A stretch of DNA of 64,000 nt from Halobaculum sp. XH14 (lineage in GTDB: Archaea > Halobacteriota > Halobacteria > Halobacteriales > Haloferacaceae), in the NCBI RefSeq assembly GCF_032116555.1, contig NZ_CP134949.1, forward strand, positions 992,001 to 1,056,000. The letters are read 5' to 3'. Numbering within the stretch: the first letter of the stretch is position 1; each line of letters opens with the position of its first letter. The translations under genes were made by a program, and so were the position numbers. This document shows, piece by piece, positions 26,546 to 35,221 of this stretch. Under the pieces are notes generated by a model, which was not told the origin of the DNA, did no database searches, and saw nothing but the letters and a program-made list of their open reading frames with translations.

Positions 26546-28210
26546 ATGGACTCCGTGGCGCTGGCGATGCGGGCGGCCGTCGTCCTCGCCGCGCTCGTCG
26601 CGTCCGTCGGCGTCGCCCTGCTCGAACGGAAACGCGGGGGAGACGCGCCGGGGCTCGGGACGCTCCTCCGGCGGCGGTTCGTCCTCGGCGTTCCCTGGGG
26701 GACGCTGACGACGGCCGCGCTCGTGCTGGCCGTCTACCTCTTCGTGCAGGGGGGCTTTGGTCACTGGTACTCGCCCGTCGTGTTGCCGTTCCGCGCGTGG
26801 TCGTATCTCGCCCCGCTTGGCGTGCTGTTTGCCGGCCTCTCCCACGTCGGCCCCGGACATCTGCTGGGCAACCTGATGGGGACGCTCGTGCTCGCGCCGC
26901 TCGCGGAGTACGCGTTCGGGCACTACGCCGCCGGGCGCGGCGAGTCGACGTTCGGGTCGCCCCGCCGGAACCCGTACGTCAGAGCGTTCCTGGTCTTCCC
27001 CGCCATCGCGGTGCTGCTCGCGCTGGTCTCGGCCGCCTTCTCGCTCGGCGCGGTCATCGGCTTCTCGGGCGTCGTGTTCTCCTTTGCGGGCGTCGCGCTG
27101 CTGTACTACCCGCTGGCGACCGTGATCGCGCTCTCGGCGACGAGCGCGCTGAACCTCGCGTACCAGTCGCTCCGGCAGCCGATCGTCGTCGCGTCGAGCA
27201 GGCCGGCGTACGTCTCGCCGGGCTGGGCGGACGTCGCGATCCAGGGCCACGCGCTCGGCCTGCTGGCGGGCGTCCTGCTCGCCGCGACGCTCGCTTCGCG
27301 CCGCGGCGACGACCTCCCCAGACCGCGGCGGCTGCTGGTGGGCGCGCTGCTGGTCGGGGTCGCACAGTCGCTCTGGGCGGTGTACTGGTACCGCGGGGCC
27401 GAGACGTTCGTGCTCTACCGGGCGGTCGGGCTCGCGCTCGTGCTGCTGTTCGCCGTGCTGCTCGCGGCGCTCACGGTCGGGGAGTGGGAGCCGGTCACGC
27501 TCCGCCCCGCACGGACCTTCGTCCGGACGCTGACCGCCCAGAACGCCGCGGTGCTGTGTCTGGTCGTCGTCACCGCGGCGCTCGCGGGACCGGCGGTGCC
27601 GGTGAACCTCACGACCGTCGGCGACGAGCCGCTCCCGGGCGAGCCCGTCGAGGTTCGCGGCTACAGCGTGACGTACGCCGAGAACGTCGAGAACGGGATG
27701 GTGTCGGTCGTCGACGTCGAGGCGTTCGGCGAGACGACGAGCGTGAACACGTCGGGCGTCGTCGTTCGCAACCCCGACAGGGGGATCTGGATGACGGAGA
27801 CCACGAAGGGGCGGCTGGCGTTCTCGGGCCGGTCGCGCGTGGTGCTGGGCGGGCTCGGCTGGCGGGAGACGGTCGTCGCGGATCGTGAGGGCTACACCGC
27901 GGTCGGCGGCGGCACCGCCTATCGGGTGACGCTCGAACACGACGGGCGGGAGCGGGTCGCCTACACCTCCCCCCCGGCCACGGCGGAACCGTACATCGCG
28001 GGCCGGAACGTCTCCGTCCTGGTGAACGAGTCGTCGTTCTCGCTCGCGGTCAAACGGGACGAGGAGATCGCTCACGCGCCGATCCCCGGCGAGAACGAGA
28101 CGGTGACCGCGGCCGGGCTCTCGTTCGTCAGGGACGGCAACGCGGTGTTCGCGCTCACGGCGGACAACGCGACGAGGGTGCGGGTGGCGAGCAGGGAGAC
28201 GTACAATTAG
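26546..28210 (+). CDS. rhomboid family intramembrane protease with external C-terminal domain
   Basis: A 554-aa membrane protein. Rhomboid features are HVGPGHLLGN (His100, His105, Asn109), the catalytic GFSG with Ser174, and GHALGLLAG with His235, giving the Ser-His dyad within the membrane. Several extra transmembrane segments follow (up to about 355). The last 190 or so residues (from about 357) form a beta-rich, probably external domain with many NxT/NxS sites (VNLTTVG, VNTSG, NVSVLVNESSF). The start at 26546 was chosen because upstream in-frame sequence to 26321 is Arg/Pro-rich and lacks protein character. Substrates unknown. Confidence 0.85.
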   Translation: MDSVALAMRAAVVLAALVASVGVALLERKRGGDAPGLGTLLRRRFVLGVPWGTLTTAALVLAVYLFVQGGFGHWYSPVVLPFRAWSYLAPLGVLFAGLSHVGPGHLLGNLMGTLVLAPLAEYAFGHYAAGRGESTFGSPRRNPYVRAFLVFPAIAVLLALVSAAFSLGAVIGFSGVVFSFAGVALLYYPLATVIALSATSALNLAYQSLRQPIVVASSRPAYVSPGWADVAIQGHALGLLAGVLLAATLASRRGDDLPRPRRLLVGALLVGVAQSLWAVYWYRGAETFVLYRAVGLALVLLFAVLLAALTVGEWEPVTLRPARTFVRTLTAQNAAVLCLVVVTAALAGPAVPVNLTTVGDEPLPGEPVEVRGYSVTYAENVENGMVSVVDVEAFGETTSVNTSGVVVRNPDRGIWMTETTKGRLAFSGRSRVVLGGLGWRETVVADREGYTAVGGGTAYRVTLEHDGRERVAYTSPPATAEPYIAGRNVSVLVNESSFSLAVKRDEEIAHAPIPGENETVTAAGLSFVRDGNAVFALTADNATRVRVASRETYN

Positions 28211-28248
28211 GCGCTGGTAATCGCGGGAGGGAAGCGATCTCCGGGCGA

Positions 28249-28881
28249 CTACCCCCACTCGATCCGGAACGCCTCGGCGTCCAGATCGCGGCGCTCCTCG
28301 TCGTGGTGGTCGAACTGGTGGTCGAGTTCGAACGTCGCCCGGAAGGCGTCGGTGACCTCGCCGCCGGCGTCGGAGGCGAACGACTCGACGAACTCGCGGC
28401 TGCCGGCGTTGTGCAGCGAGTAGGAGACGTCAGCGAACGACGAGACCGCGTCGAGGAACCGCCTGTCGGCGTGTTCGTTGCCCGACTGTGCGCCGAACGG
28501 CGGGTTCATGAGGACGGTCACCGGGCCGGCAGTCGAGGGATCGAGGCGAAGCGGCGCGCGGGTGGCGTCGGCGTGGATCCAGTCGACGGTCGTCCGGGCG
28601 CCGACCCGGCGCTCGTTGTCGCGGGCGACCGCGAGCGCGTCCCGGTCGAGTTCGACGCCGACGACGCGGGCCGCGCCGCGCAGGGCCGCGCCGAGCGCCA
28701 ACATGCCGGTTCCGGCGCCGAGATCGACCACCGTCCGTCCGGCGACGTCGCCCCGGAGGTCCGCGAGGTGGACGACGTGGGCCGCGAGGTCCGGCGGCGT
28801 GGGGTACTGTTCGAGCGCGGCCGTCGGGTCGGTGAACCCGGCGACGACCGCGAGCCGTCCTTCGAGCGCCCGCTTACTCAC
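28249..28881 (-). CDS. METTL5-like N6-adenine RNA methyltransferase
   Basis: The 210-aa protein has the SAM-binding VVDLGAGTGMLALGAA (51-66) and the catalytic motif NPPFG (126-130), with EQYPTPPDLAAHVVH near the start. This is the pattern of METTL5, which in eukaryotes methylates an adenosine of 18S rRNA; archaeal homologues probably modify 16S rRNA or another nucleic acid. The start is GTG (28881..28879) and overlaps the end of the upstream gene by 8 nt, so the two form an operon driven from near 29300. Confidence 0.9.
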   Translation of the reverse strand: MSKRALEGRLAVVAGFTDPTAALEQYPTPPDLAAHVVHLADLRGDVAGRTVVDLGAGTGMLALGAALRGAARVVGVELDRDALAVARDNERRVGARTTVDWIHADATRAPLRLDPSTAGPVTVLMNPPFGAQSGNEHADRRFLDAVSSFADVSYSLHNAGSREFVESFASDAGGEVTDAFRATFELDHQFDHHDEERRDLDAEAFRIEWG

Positions 28882-29278
28882 GGTCGAGGCTGACGGGCCC
28901 CTCCACCGTGAGCGTGACGCCTTCGCGTTCTGCCCGCTCGGCGAGCGCGGCGAGCGCGGGTTCGACCTTCGACGGCTCGGCGACGTCGTCGGCGACGACC
29001 GTCAGGCGGCTCGCGCCGAGGAACGACGCCGCGCGGACGAACCCGCGGAGCCGGTTCGCCTCCGACTGCGTCTCGATGGAACAGTCCGCCGAGAAACAGG
29101 CCGACACCCGGAGGCCGGCGGGGAGATACCCTTCCTCGGCCAGGTCCGCCTTCAGGTCGTGCAGGTACTCGGGCCCCGTCGAATCCAGGGATTCGCCCGA
29201 CAGCGTCACCGGTTCGACGTCCGCAGGCTCGCTCGAGGCCACCGCCCGTTCCACGCTCGCCTTCGCGCTCGTGCTCAT
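28874..29278 (-). CDS. conserved haloarchaeal protein upstream of METTL5
   Basis: A 134-aa protein, MSTSAKASVERAVASSEPAD at its start. It contains LRVSACFSADCSIETQSEANRLR with two cysteines five residues apart, then SRLTVVADDVAEPSKVEPAL and a beta-type end (VTLTVEGPVSLDRE). I do not recognise the family; the layout of alternating strands and helices suggests a small alpha/beta protein. The ATG at 29278 is preferred because a promoter-like dyad lies 24-39 nt upstream and the frame beyond it is shadow. Overlap with the methyltransferase gene suggests a joint role in RNA or translation, which is an inference. Confidence 0.75.
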   Translation of the reverse strand: MSTSAKASVERAVASSEPADVEPVTLSGESLDSTGPEYLHDLKADLAEEGYLPAGLRVSACFSADCSIETQSEANRLRGFVRAASFLGASRLTVVADDVAEPSKVEPALAALAERAEREGVTLTVEGPVSLDRE

Positions 29279-29301
29279 GGTACCCGGATAGACGCCGATA
29301 A

Positions 29302-29317
29302 TACAAAACACTTTGTA
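29302..29317 (-). promoter_or_regulatory. dyad TACAAA-ACAC-TTTGTA in the leftward promoter
   Basis: A perfect 6-bp inverted repeat with a 4-nt centre lies 24-39 nt upstream of the ATG at 29278, in the place of the TATA box/BRE. It may be a regulator site overlapping the promoter, or the AT-rich promoter itself. Confidence 0.45.
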
Positions 29318-29554
29318 AATGCTCGATAGTAATGCCGGCGCGCTGAACGCGACGCGTTGCCTCCACCGAAACCCTCCTGGGGGTTGCGAGCGGATCACGC
29401 GCGAGGGCGACTCACACCAAAACTGTGGACAGACGACATGTCGAGGCGAAAAACCGGTGATATGACTATCGGTTCCCTCCTCGGGTGAAACGCGCGTCAA
29501 ACCGGTCCTGTCGGGCCCCCCGGCGAGAATCGGGTTCCCAATCGCCGCCAAAGG

Positions 29555-29562
29555 TTTTTATA
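29555..29562 (+). promoter_or_regulatory. TATA box of tfb
   Basis: TTTTTATA lies 24-31 nt before the ATG at 29586, the spacing of leaderless haloarchaeal transcripts. The sequence AAGG just upstream may be part of the BRE. Confidence 0.65.
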
Positions 29563-29585
29563 CTGTCGTCACCACAAGCCTTATA

Positions 29586-30542
29586 ATGGAAGGTCCGAGT
29601 CGACAGCGCCAGCGAGAAGCGGGTGAGTCGGAGCAGCAGTCGGACGAGAGCGTCTCCTGTCCGGAGTGTGAGTCGGAGGACGTGATCATGGAGGCCGACC
29701 AGGGTGAGCTCGTCTGCAACGACTGCGGACTCGTGCTCGACGAGCGCCAGATCGACCGCGGGCCGGAGTGGCGCGCGTTCAACCACTCCGAGCGGCAGTC
29801 GAAGTCCCGCGTCGGCGCGCCGGTCACGGAGACGATGCACGACAAGGGGCTGACGACGACGATCGACTGGAAGGACAAGGACGCGTACGGCCGGTCCCTC
29901 TCCTCGGAGAAGCGCTCCCAGATGCACCGGCTGCGCAAGTGGCAAGAGCGGATCCGCACGAAGGACGCGGGCGAGCGGAACCTGCAGTTCGCGCTCTCGG
30001 AGATCGACCGGATGGCCTCCGCGCTCGGCGTTCCCCGGAGCGTCCGGGAGGTCGCGTCGGTCATCTACCGGCGCGCGCTGAAGGAGGACCTCATCCGCGG
30101 CCGCTCCATCGAGGGCGTCGCCACGGCCGCGCTCTATGCGGCCTGCCGGCAGGAGGGCATCCCGCGCTCGCTCGACGAGGTCGCGGAGGTCTCGCGCGTC
30201 GAGCAGAAGGAGATCGGCCGAACCTATCGCTACATTTCCCAGGAGCTCGGCCTCGAACTGAAACCGGTCGACCCAAAGCAGTTCGTCCCGCGCTTCGCCT
30301 CCGCGCTCGGCCTCTCGGAGGAGACGCAGGCGAAGGCGACCGAGATCATCGACGTCTCCGCCGAGCAGGGACTGCTCTCGGGCAAGTCCCCGACCGGCTT
30401 CGCCGCGGCGGCCATCTACGCCGCCTCCCTGCTCTGCAACGAGAAGAAGACCCAGCGCGAGGTCGCCGACGTCGCCCAGGTGACCGAGGTCACCATCCGC
30501 AACCGCTACCAGGAGCAGATCGAGGCGATGGGCTTCCGGTAG
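29586..30542 (+). CDS. tfb: transcription initiation factor IIB (TFB)
   Basis: The 318-aa protein has an N-terminal zinc ribbon CPEC...CNDC with Cys25, Cys28, Cys44 and Cys47, a B-finger region with the conserved GPEWRAF, and two cyclin-like repeats (about 125-205 and 219-299) with [21 protein letters not shown] and [21 protein letters not shown], the helix-turn-helix that reads the BRE. TFB recruits RNA polymerase to TBP-bound promoters. Haloarchaea carry several paralogues; which one this is cannot be told from the sequence alone. A conserved T-run/stem-loop repeat begins immediately after the stop. Confidence 0.97.
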   Translation: MEGPSRQRQREAGESEQQSDESVSCPECESEDVIMEADQGELVCNDCGLVLDERQIDRGPEWRAFNHSERQSKSRVGAPVTETMHDKGLTTTIDWKDKDAYGRSLSSEKRSQMHRLRKWQERIRTKDAGERNLQFALSEIDRMASALGVPRSVREVASVIYRRALKEDLIRGRSIEGVATAALYAACRQEGIPRSLDEVAEVSRVEQKEIGRTYRYISQELGLELKPVDPKQFVPRFASALGLSEETQAKATEIIDVSAEQGLLSGKSPTGFAAAAIYAASLLCNEKKTQREVADVAQVTEVTIRNRYQEQIEAMGFR

Positions 30543-30730
30543 ACGAACCTCTTTTTCGGGGGTCCTCCTCTCGCGGGCCGGCGGAGCCGGTCCGCGTTCG
30601 TCGAACCTCCGAAATCCGTTCATGCCGTGGGATTCCTTCGAAATTCCACTGCTGACGGGAAATCGAAGATTTCCCGTTCATGCCAAAACGCCGCGACCCA
30701 CGTCGGCGCGGCTCCGCCGCGCCTCCCTCG
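30543..30730 (+). repeat. terminator-like composite repeat, copy 2 (between tfb and agl23-like)
   Basis: ACGAACCTCTTTTTCGGGGG starts at the tfb stop, followed by stem-loop 1 (GGGCCGGC-GGA-GCCGGTCC, about 30574-30592). After an inserted stretch that includes a perfect GGGAAATC-GAA-GATTTCCC hairpin (30657-30675) come CCCGTTCATGCCAAAACGCCGC (30673-30694) and stem-loop 2, GGCGCGGC-TCC-GCCGCGCC (30705-30723). Read on the minus strand, stem-loop 2 is followed by TTTT, like a terminator for the opposing gene. CCGTTCATGCC also occurs a second time at about 30617. Confidence 0.65.
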
Positions 30731-30739
30731 CTCGCGGTA

Positions 30740-32398
30740 CTACTGCTGAACGAACACGACGACGTCCCGGTTCCAGAGCCCGAGCCGCAGTTCGAACTGC
30801 TCGTACTCGCCGTCGAGCCGTTCGGTCACCGCGGCCCGGTGGGTCGGTTTCGTGACGATGACGGGCGGGTCGTCGCCGGTGAGCAGGGACGGCGAGCGGA
30901 CGCTCCGCGTCTCGGCGTCGATGCGCTCGAAGTACCACTGGAGCGGGAGCCGCGCCCCCCAGGCCGCCTGATCTGCGGCAGCCACGGGCGGGTCCCGGTA
31001 CTCGTCCAGCGTGGCGAACTCCGACCCGACGTACACGACGTCCGCGCCGTCGGTGTGCCCGTCCATGGCGGCTGCGGCGGCCGCGAGCATCGCGTCGGGG
31101 TCGTCGACCGGCTGGCCGTACTGCGCGTACGCCGAGCCTGGCCCGGCCGGCCCGTAGGCGGCCGCGGCCATCGACCCGGCACCGCCCGCGACGAGGGCGA
31201 CGACCAGCAGCGCGGTGACGGCCCGCGCGGGCGCGGCCCGATCCGTACGCGTCCACAGGAACCGCCCGCCCGCGGCGAGTGCAACCGCGCCGGGGAGCGC
31301 GAGCCAGGGGAGGAGGTGGACGGCCGTCCACGGTTCGGCGTTCATCGCGGCGAGTCCGAACACCAGCACGCCGAACCCCGCGACGTACGCGCCGAAGTTG
31401 ACGACGGCCCGCGAGCCCCGTCGATACCGCTCGCGCAGGAAGCCGAGCAGCCCGAGGACGACCAGCAGCCACGACGTCGCCAGCGCGGTTCGGACGTAGC
31501 CGGTGATCGCCGGGATGAACTCCCTGCCGCCGGCGTAGCCCCGGTCGAGCCGGGGCGCGACCCGCACGCCGGCGAACTGCTCGGCGGCACCCGCGAACGC
31601 GGCGGCGACGACGTCGGGGAACGTGGCGGGGTTGAACAGTCCCGTGCCCATCCCGCCCGCGCGCGGCGCGAAGAAGAACAGCGTCACGCCGAGGAAGACG
31701 AACAGTGCGCGGGCCAGCGGCGTGGCGCGCTCGCGGAACCACTCGCGTCCCTCGTCGAGTCGGGCGACGGCGGCCCGGGGCGCGCCGCGGACGCGCGCCT
31801 CGTCGAGCACCAGCAGGCCGCCGAGGAGCCAGAGGAACGGGTAGGCGACGGCGAAGCCGGAGGACGCGAGCGCGAGCGCGGCGGCGGCTGCGGCGAGGTA
31901 GAGCCCCCAGCGCGCCCCGGTCTGCCGGTAGCGCACGATGCCGCCGACCGCGACGAACCCGAACGCGGCGGCGGGGACGTCGCCACGCAGGAACCGCGAG
32001 TAGTACAGCAGGAGCGGCTCGACCGCCAGGATGCCGGCCAGCGCGACCGTCTCGTCGTCGCGGAGCGCCCCGCGGAACAGCAGCGCGGCGAGCGGGAGCA
32101 GGCCGCCGACGAGCGCGACGACGGCCCGCGCGCTGGCGTCGCTCGCGCCGACCAGCGCGAACACCTGCCGGTTGACGACGTAGAGGAACGGGCCGCCCGC
32201 GGTCGGTCGGTACGAGTACGCGCCGGATTCGAGATAGCGCAGCGTCCAGTAGCCCACCCGACCCTCGTCCCAGTGGAACGGGCGGTCGCCGAGCGAGACG
32301 ACCCGGGCGACGAGCGCGAGGAGGGCGATGCCCGCGACCGCGAGCGCGACGCGGTCGGGGCGGCGTCGGGACCCCTGACGGTCCCCCGTGTCGGACAT
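30740..32398 (-). CDS. Agl23-like flippase-associated membrane protein (glycosyltransferase 39-like)
   Basis: A 552-aa integral membrane protein with about 12-13 hydrophobic segments. The first external loop carries the motif GDRPFHWDEGRVGYWTLRYL, whose DE pair is typical of GT39/PMT-like and GT-C type enzymes, and matches the haloarchaeal family named flippase activity-associated protein Agl23. These proteins are linked to N-glycosylation or dolichol-linked sugar transfer. The C-terminal 120 residues form an external domain (DADAM..., VVYVGSEFATLDEYR). The ATG at 32398 starts MSDTGDRQGSRRRPDRVAL, and longer upstream frames lack protein character. Confidence 0.8.
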   Translation of the reverse strand: MSDTGDRQGSRRRPDRVALAVAGIALLALVARVVSLGDRPFHWDEGRVGYWTLRYLESGAYSYRPTAGGPFLYVVNRQVFALVGASDASARAVVALVGGLLPLAALLFRGALRDDETVALAGILAVEPLLLYYSRFLRGDVPAAAFGFVAVGGIVRYRQTGARWGLYLAAAAAALALASSGFAVAYPFLWLLGGLLVLDEARVRGAPRAAVARLDEGREWFRERATPLARALFVFLGVTLFFFAPRAGGMGTGLFNPATFPDVVAAAFAGAAEQFAGVRVAPRLDRGYAGGREFIPAITGYVRTALATSWLLVVLGLLGFLRERYRRGSRAVVNFGAYVAGFGVLVFGLAAMNAEPWTAVHLLPWLALPGAVALAAGGRFLWTRTDRAAPARAVTALLVVALVAGGAGSMAAAAYGPAGPGSAYAQYGQPVDDPDAMLAAAAAAMDGHTDGADVVYVGSEFATLDEYRDPPVAAADQAAWGARLPLQWYFERIDAETRSVRSPSLLTGDDPPVIVTKPTHRAAVTERLDGEYEQFELRLGLWNRDVVVFVQQ

Positions 32399-33031
32399 AC
32401 CCGCCCGTGTCCCCGCCTCGGTAGTATGTCTTCGGGTTCTTCTCCGTATGCTTGGTTCGCCGTATCGAGACCGACAGGTGTCTGGTGGTGAAAACCTCGA
32501 AAGCCCCAGCACGCGCCGGAATCGTCGGATCGGTCGTTCCGTCCGTTCGGAACGCTTCGGAAGCCCCCGCGGCTCTCGGCTCCGCGACCGCCGCTGCGCT
32601 CCTCGTCGTTCGCTTCGCTCGCTCCTGTGGTGCTTGTGGGGTCGGGGTCCCCCGAGAGCCGCGGCCCCTTCCATTTCCACCCGCGGGAAGTCGGCCGAGT
32701 GCAGCAGGCCTGACTACCGCTCGCGCCGCTGCGGGTAGTCCGCCGAGACGTTCGCCCGGCGGGCCGGCGAGTGCGTCGGCAGCAGCGGTGCGGTCAGCGC
32801 GTACTGGCGGTCGGCGCGCGTGGCTTGCGAGCGGTCTCGGCCGCGAGCATCGGCGCGCGCGAGGGGTGAGAAGCGCAGCGAGCCTGCGAGCGAGCATCGC
32901 AAGCGGCTGGGGAGGGCGAGGCTGCAATCACCGCCAGCAGTAGTGGTCTGCCCGGTTGAAGAGCCGGCAGAGATAGCGATGGTGAACCAATAAGCTCACG
33001 AAAACACCCAACAACCGACTCACTCCCACCC
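32399..33031. other. non-coding region with repeat copy B
   Basis: These 633 bases between the menF 3' end and the Agl23-like start hold copy B of the hairpin repeat (32659-32740). The rest (for example 32461-32640 and 32741-33031) has open frames rich in Arg, Ser and Ala on both strands with no recognisable domains. It looks like degenerate repeat-derived or non-coding DNA. Confidence 0.5.
32659..32740 (-). repeat. interspersed repeat, copy B
   Basis: Read on the minus strand, a hairpin GACTACC...GGTAGTC (32740-32734 and 32718-32712) precedes the block CTCGGCCGACTTCCCGCGGGTGG and AAGGGGCCGCGG (32699-32659), matching copy A at 22019-22123. Between hairpin and block are 12 nt here versus 35 nt in copy A. 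Confidence 0.65.
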
Positions 33032-34378
33032 TCACCGTTCCAGTTCGTCCATGATCGGCCGCACCTTCGGCTGCAACTCGTCCCACTCGGCCTCGGGGTC
33101 GCTGTCGGCGACGATGCCGTTGCCGGCGAACAGCGTCGCCCCGGTCCCGCCCGCGACGCCCGACCGGATGCCGACCGCGAATTCGCCGTCGCCGTCGCCG
33201 TCGAACCAGCCGACCGGCGAGGCGTACCAGCCGCGATCGAACGACTCGGTCTCGCGGATGGTCGCCAGCGCCTCCGAGAGCGGCAGCCCGCCCATCGCGG
33301 GGGTCGGGTGGAGCGCCTCGACGAGGGTGAGGACGTGCTCGTCCTCGTCGAGGGTCGCCTCGATGGGCGTGTGGAGGTGCTGGATGTTGGTGAGTTTCCT
33401 GACGCCGCGCTCGCCCTCCCGGACCGTGCCGAACGCGTCGAGTTGCTCGGCGACCGTGTCGGCGACCAGTTCCTGCTCGTGCCTGATCTTCTCGCTTTCG
33501 AGCAGCGAGCGTGCGTGCTCGGCGTCCGCCTCCGGCGTCTCCCCGCGCGGCATCGATCCGGCGAGCGCCTCCGTCCGGACCGCACGGCCGTCGAGTTCGA
33601 CGAGCCGTTCCGGCGGCGGGCCGAAGAACGCGTCGCCGTCGGTCGGCTGGACGAGGAAGCGGTAGCACTCGGGGTACGTCCGCCGGAGCCGTTCGAGCAC
33701 GCTCGGGATGTCGATCTCGTCGGAGAGTTCCACGTCCAGCGCCGTGGCGAGCACGACCTTCAACAGCCCGCCGCCGCGGATGCGCTCGATCACGTCCTCG
33801 ACCTGCTCGGTCCACTCGGCCTTCGGCGTGCGCCAGGCGGTGTCCGCGACGCCCGGTTTCCGACCGCTCGGGCGCATCATCGGCAGCGATTCGAGCGCCG
33901 CCTCGGCCTCGTCCAGCGCCGCCGAAACCGAGGTGGGCGTCGCGTCGGCGTCGTATCGAGTGACGGTCAGCCACGTCCCGGCGTCGGTTCGGGTGAGCTG
34001 GACCGCCGGGAGGACGAACGAGGCGGCGGGGAAGCCGCGCCAGGTGTCGGCCGGCTCGTGGTCCGCGTCGAACGAGAGTCCGCCGAGCATCCGCGGCCGA
34101 GTTTCGGGCGGGCCCTCGTGGTCCGCGTCCGCGAAGACGGTCGCGGCGTGGGTGCGGAGCGTGGCGAACCTGTCCTCACCCGACGCGGCGACGCGAACGG
34201 CCGCGCCGCCGCCGACGAGTTCCAGCCCGCCCGGCGAGGCCCAGTGGACCCGCGGCGTCTCCCGGGCCGCGAGGAACGCGCGAAAGGAGACGTCCGCGAC
34301 CTCGCGACTCCGGCTGACGAGCCCGGCGTCGGGAGCGGGGCGGGCCGACGCCGGCGCCTCGCGCTCGGGAGGGTTCAT
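33032..34378 (-). CDS. menF: isochorismate synthase (MenF)
   Basis: The 448-aa protein is a chorismate-utilising enzyme: the C-terminal half contains the family signature from KVVLATALDVELSD through PRGETPEADAEHARSLLESEKIRHEQELV, HTPIEATLDE, LHPTPAMGGLP and GWFDGDGDGEFAVGIRSG. The pattern fits isochorismate synthase, which converts chorismate to isochorismate, the first step toward menaquinone; menD, menB, menA and menC lie downstream in the window. The ATG at 34378 starts MNPPEREAPASARPAP; about 30 residues precede the first conserved segment. It is transcribed opposite to menD. Confidence 0.9.
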   Translation of the reverse strand: MNPPEREAPASARPAPDAGLVSRSREVADVSFRAFLAARETPRVHWASPGGLELVGGGAAVRVAASGEDRFATLRTHAATVFADADHEGPPETRPRMLGGLSFDADHEPADTWRGFPAASFVLPAVQLTRTDAGTWLTVTRYDADATPTSVSAALDEAEAALESLPMMRPSGRKPGVADTAWRTPKAEWTEQVEDVIERIRGGGLLKVVLATALDVELSDEIDIPSVLERLRRTYPECYRFLVQPTDGDAFFGPPPERLVELDGRAVRTEALAGSMPRGETPEADAEHARSLLESEKIRHEQELVADTVAEQLDAFGTVREGERGVRKLTNIQHLHTPIEATLDEDEHVLTLVEALHPTPAMGGLPLSEALATIRETESFDRGWYASPVGWFDGDGDGEFAVGIRSGVAGGTGATLFAGNGIVADSDPEAEWDELQPKVRPIMDELER

Positions 34379-34491
34379 CGACGGGGATTCGACGGGCTGA
34401 CTTTTGACCTCTCTGGTTGGTGGCCGCCGAGTCCCGATCGTCACCCGCGTGTCGCCGGTCGGATCACGGACGGTACGCTATCTCGGCACGC

Positions 34492-34839
34492 TCATCGGCT
34501 ATCGGCGCCGACGTACGCCCCGATCTCGCTCGCGATTCGGTCGACCGTCGTGTCCCGGAGTTGTCCGACGCCGGCGTCGAAGTTCGCTCCCTTCAGCGAC
34601 ATCACGTACCACGGTGAAACGTAGCTATCGCGGAGCGTTCCGCCCCGTGTCCAATCGGTGTCCGCGAGTGGCAGCGCCTGGGGTCGGGAAACGGTCGTGA
34701 GTGCGACGACGATGTACTCTTCCCCGTGATACGGGTGGTATTCGTCACTGAGAATCACGAACGGCCGACCGGCGTCGGGGTCGTCCTTGTAGGGTGCGGG
34801 ATGCCAGACGACGTCGCCCCGCTCGAATCCGGCGGTCAT
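34492..34839 (-). CDS. PemK/MazF-like toxin
   Basis: A 115-aa protein with the MazF/PemK fold pattern: start FERGDVVWHPAPYKDDPDAGRPFVIL (GDVV, then R-P-F/V-V/I-L), LTTVSRPQALPL and the terminal DTTVDRIASEIGAYVG. MazF toxins are RNA interferases that cut mRNA. The ATG lies within the last codons of the upstream HTH gene (ATGA overlap), so the two form an operon, and the upstream HTH protein is the natural antitoxin candidate. MazF in the usual pairs works with an AbrB-type antitoxin; here the partner is a winged-helix protein, a less usual combination. Cleavage activity is inferred from family membership. Confidence 0.8.
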   Translation of the reverse strand: MTAGFERGDVVWHPAPYKDDPDAGRPFVILSDEYHPYHGEEYIVVALTTVSRPQALPLADTDWTRGGTLRDSYVSPWYVMSLKGANFDAGVGQLRDTTVDRIASEIGAYVGADSR

Positions 34840-35201
34840 TCACGCTCGTCACGTGGATCGACCGCGTGCTCGCTCCATTCGTCCCAGCTTTCGGTTCCGT
34901 AGCGTTCGTCGACGGATTTGAGACTGTCGAGCATGCCGACGTACGTCCCGACGCGGTCGTCCTCACCGATCGCCCAGTACGGTTCGCTGTGTCGAACGAG
35001 GTCGCGCTCCTTCAGCCGCTGGAGCGTCGGCCCGACGCTTCCCTTCGGAACGTCGGTCGCCTCCCGGATTTCCTTCGGAGTAAATCCCTGTTCGGGGTGA
35101 TCCGCGAGGAACGCGAGGATGCGATGACCGTTCGAGCCGTCGCGCAGCGCCGGATCGAACTCGTGATTCCGGTCGTCGTACTCGTCGAACCGAACGGGCA
35201 T
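34836..35201 (-). CDS. winged-helix transcription regulator, presumed antitoxin
   Basis: A 121-aa protein with a MarR-like winged helix at about residues 28-72 (ILAFLADHPEQGFTPKEIREATDVPKGSVGPTLQRLKERDLV) and an acidic C-terminus (TESWDEWSEHAVDPRDERE) that could bind a toxin. It overlaps the MazF-like gene by 4 nt and is upstream, as antitoxins normally are. AGGTATT occurs twice in its promoter (35222-35228 and 35241-35247), one copy over the TATA region, so autoregulation is likely. The antitoxin role is an inference from the operon. Confidence 0.75.
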   Translation of the reverse strand: MPVRFDEYDDRNHEFDPALRDGSNGHRILAFLADHPEQGFTPKEIREATDVPKGSVGPTLQRLKERDLVRHSEPYWAIGEDDRVGTYVGMLDSLKSVDERYGTESWDEWSEHAVDPRDERE

Positions 35202-35221
35202 ACGTATCCATCAGTACTGCC

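Larger units (their letters stand above)
29279..29585. other. divergent promoter region between the METTL5 operon and tfb
   Basis: The 307 bases hold the promoters of two divergent units (dyad at 29302-29317 for the leftward one, TATA at 29555-29562 for tfb). The middle part (29320-29550) shows no gene or repeat. Confidence 0.6.

Noticed and set aside
32452-32943. A plus-strand frame of about 160 codons and a 62-codon minus-strand frame in the non-coding region
   Set aside because: No recognisable domains, Arg/Ser/Ala-rich, and overlapping the repeat copy B.
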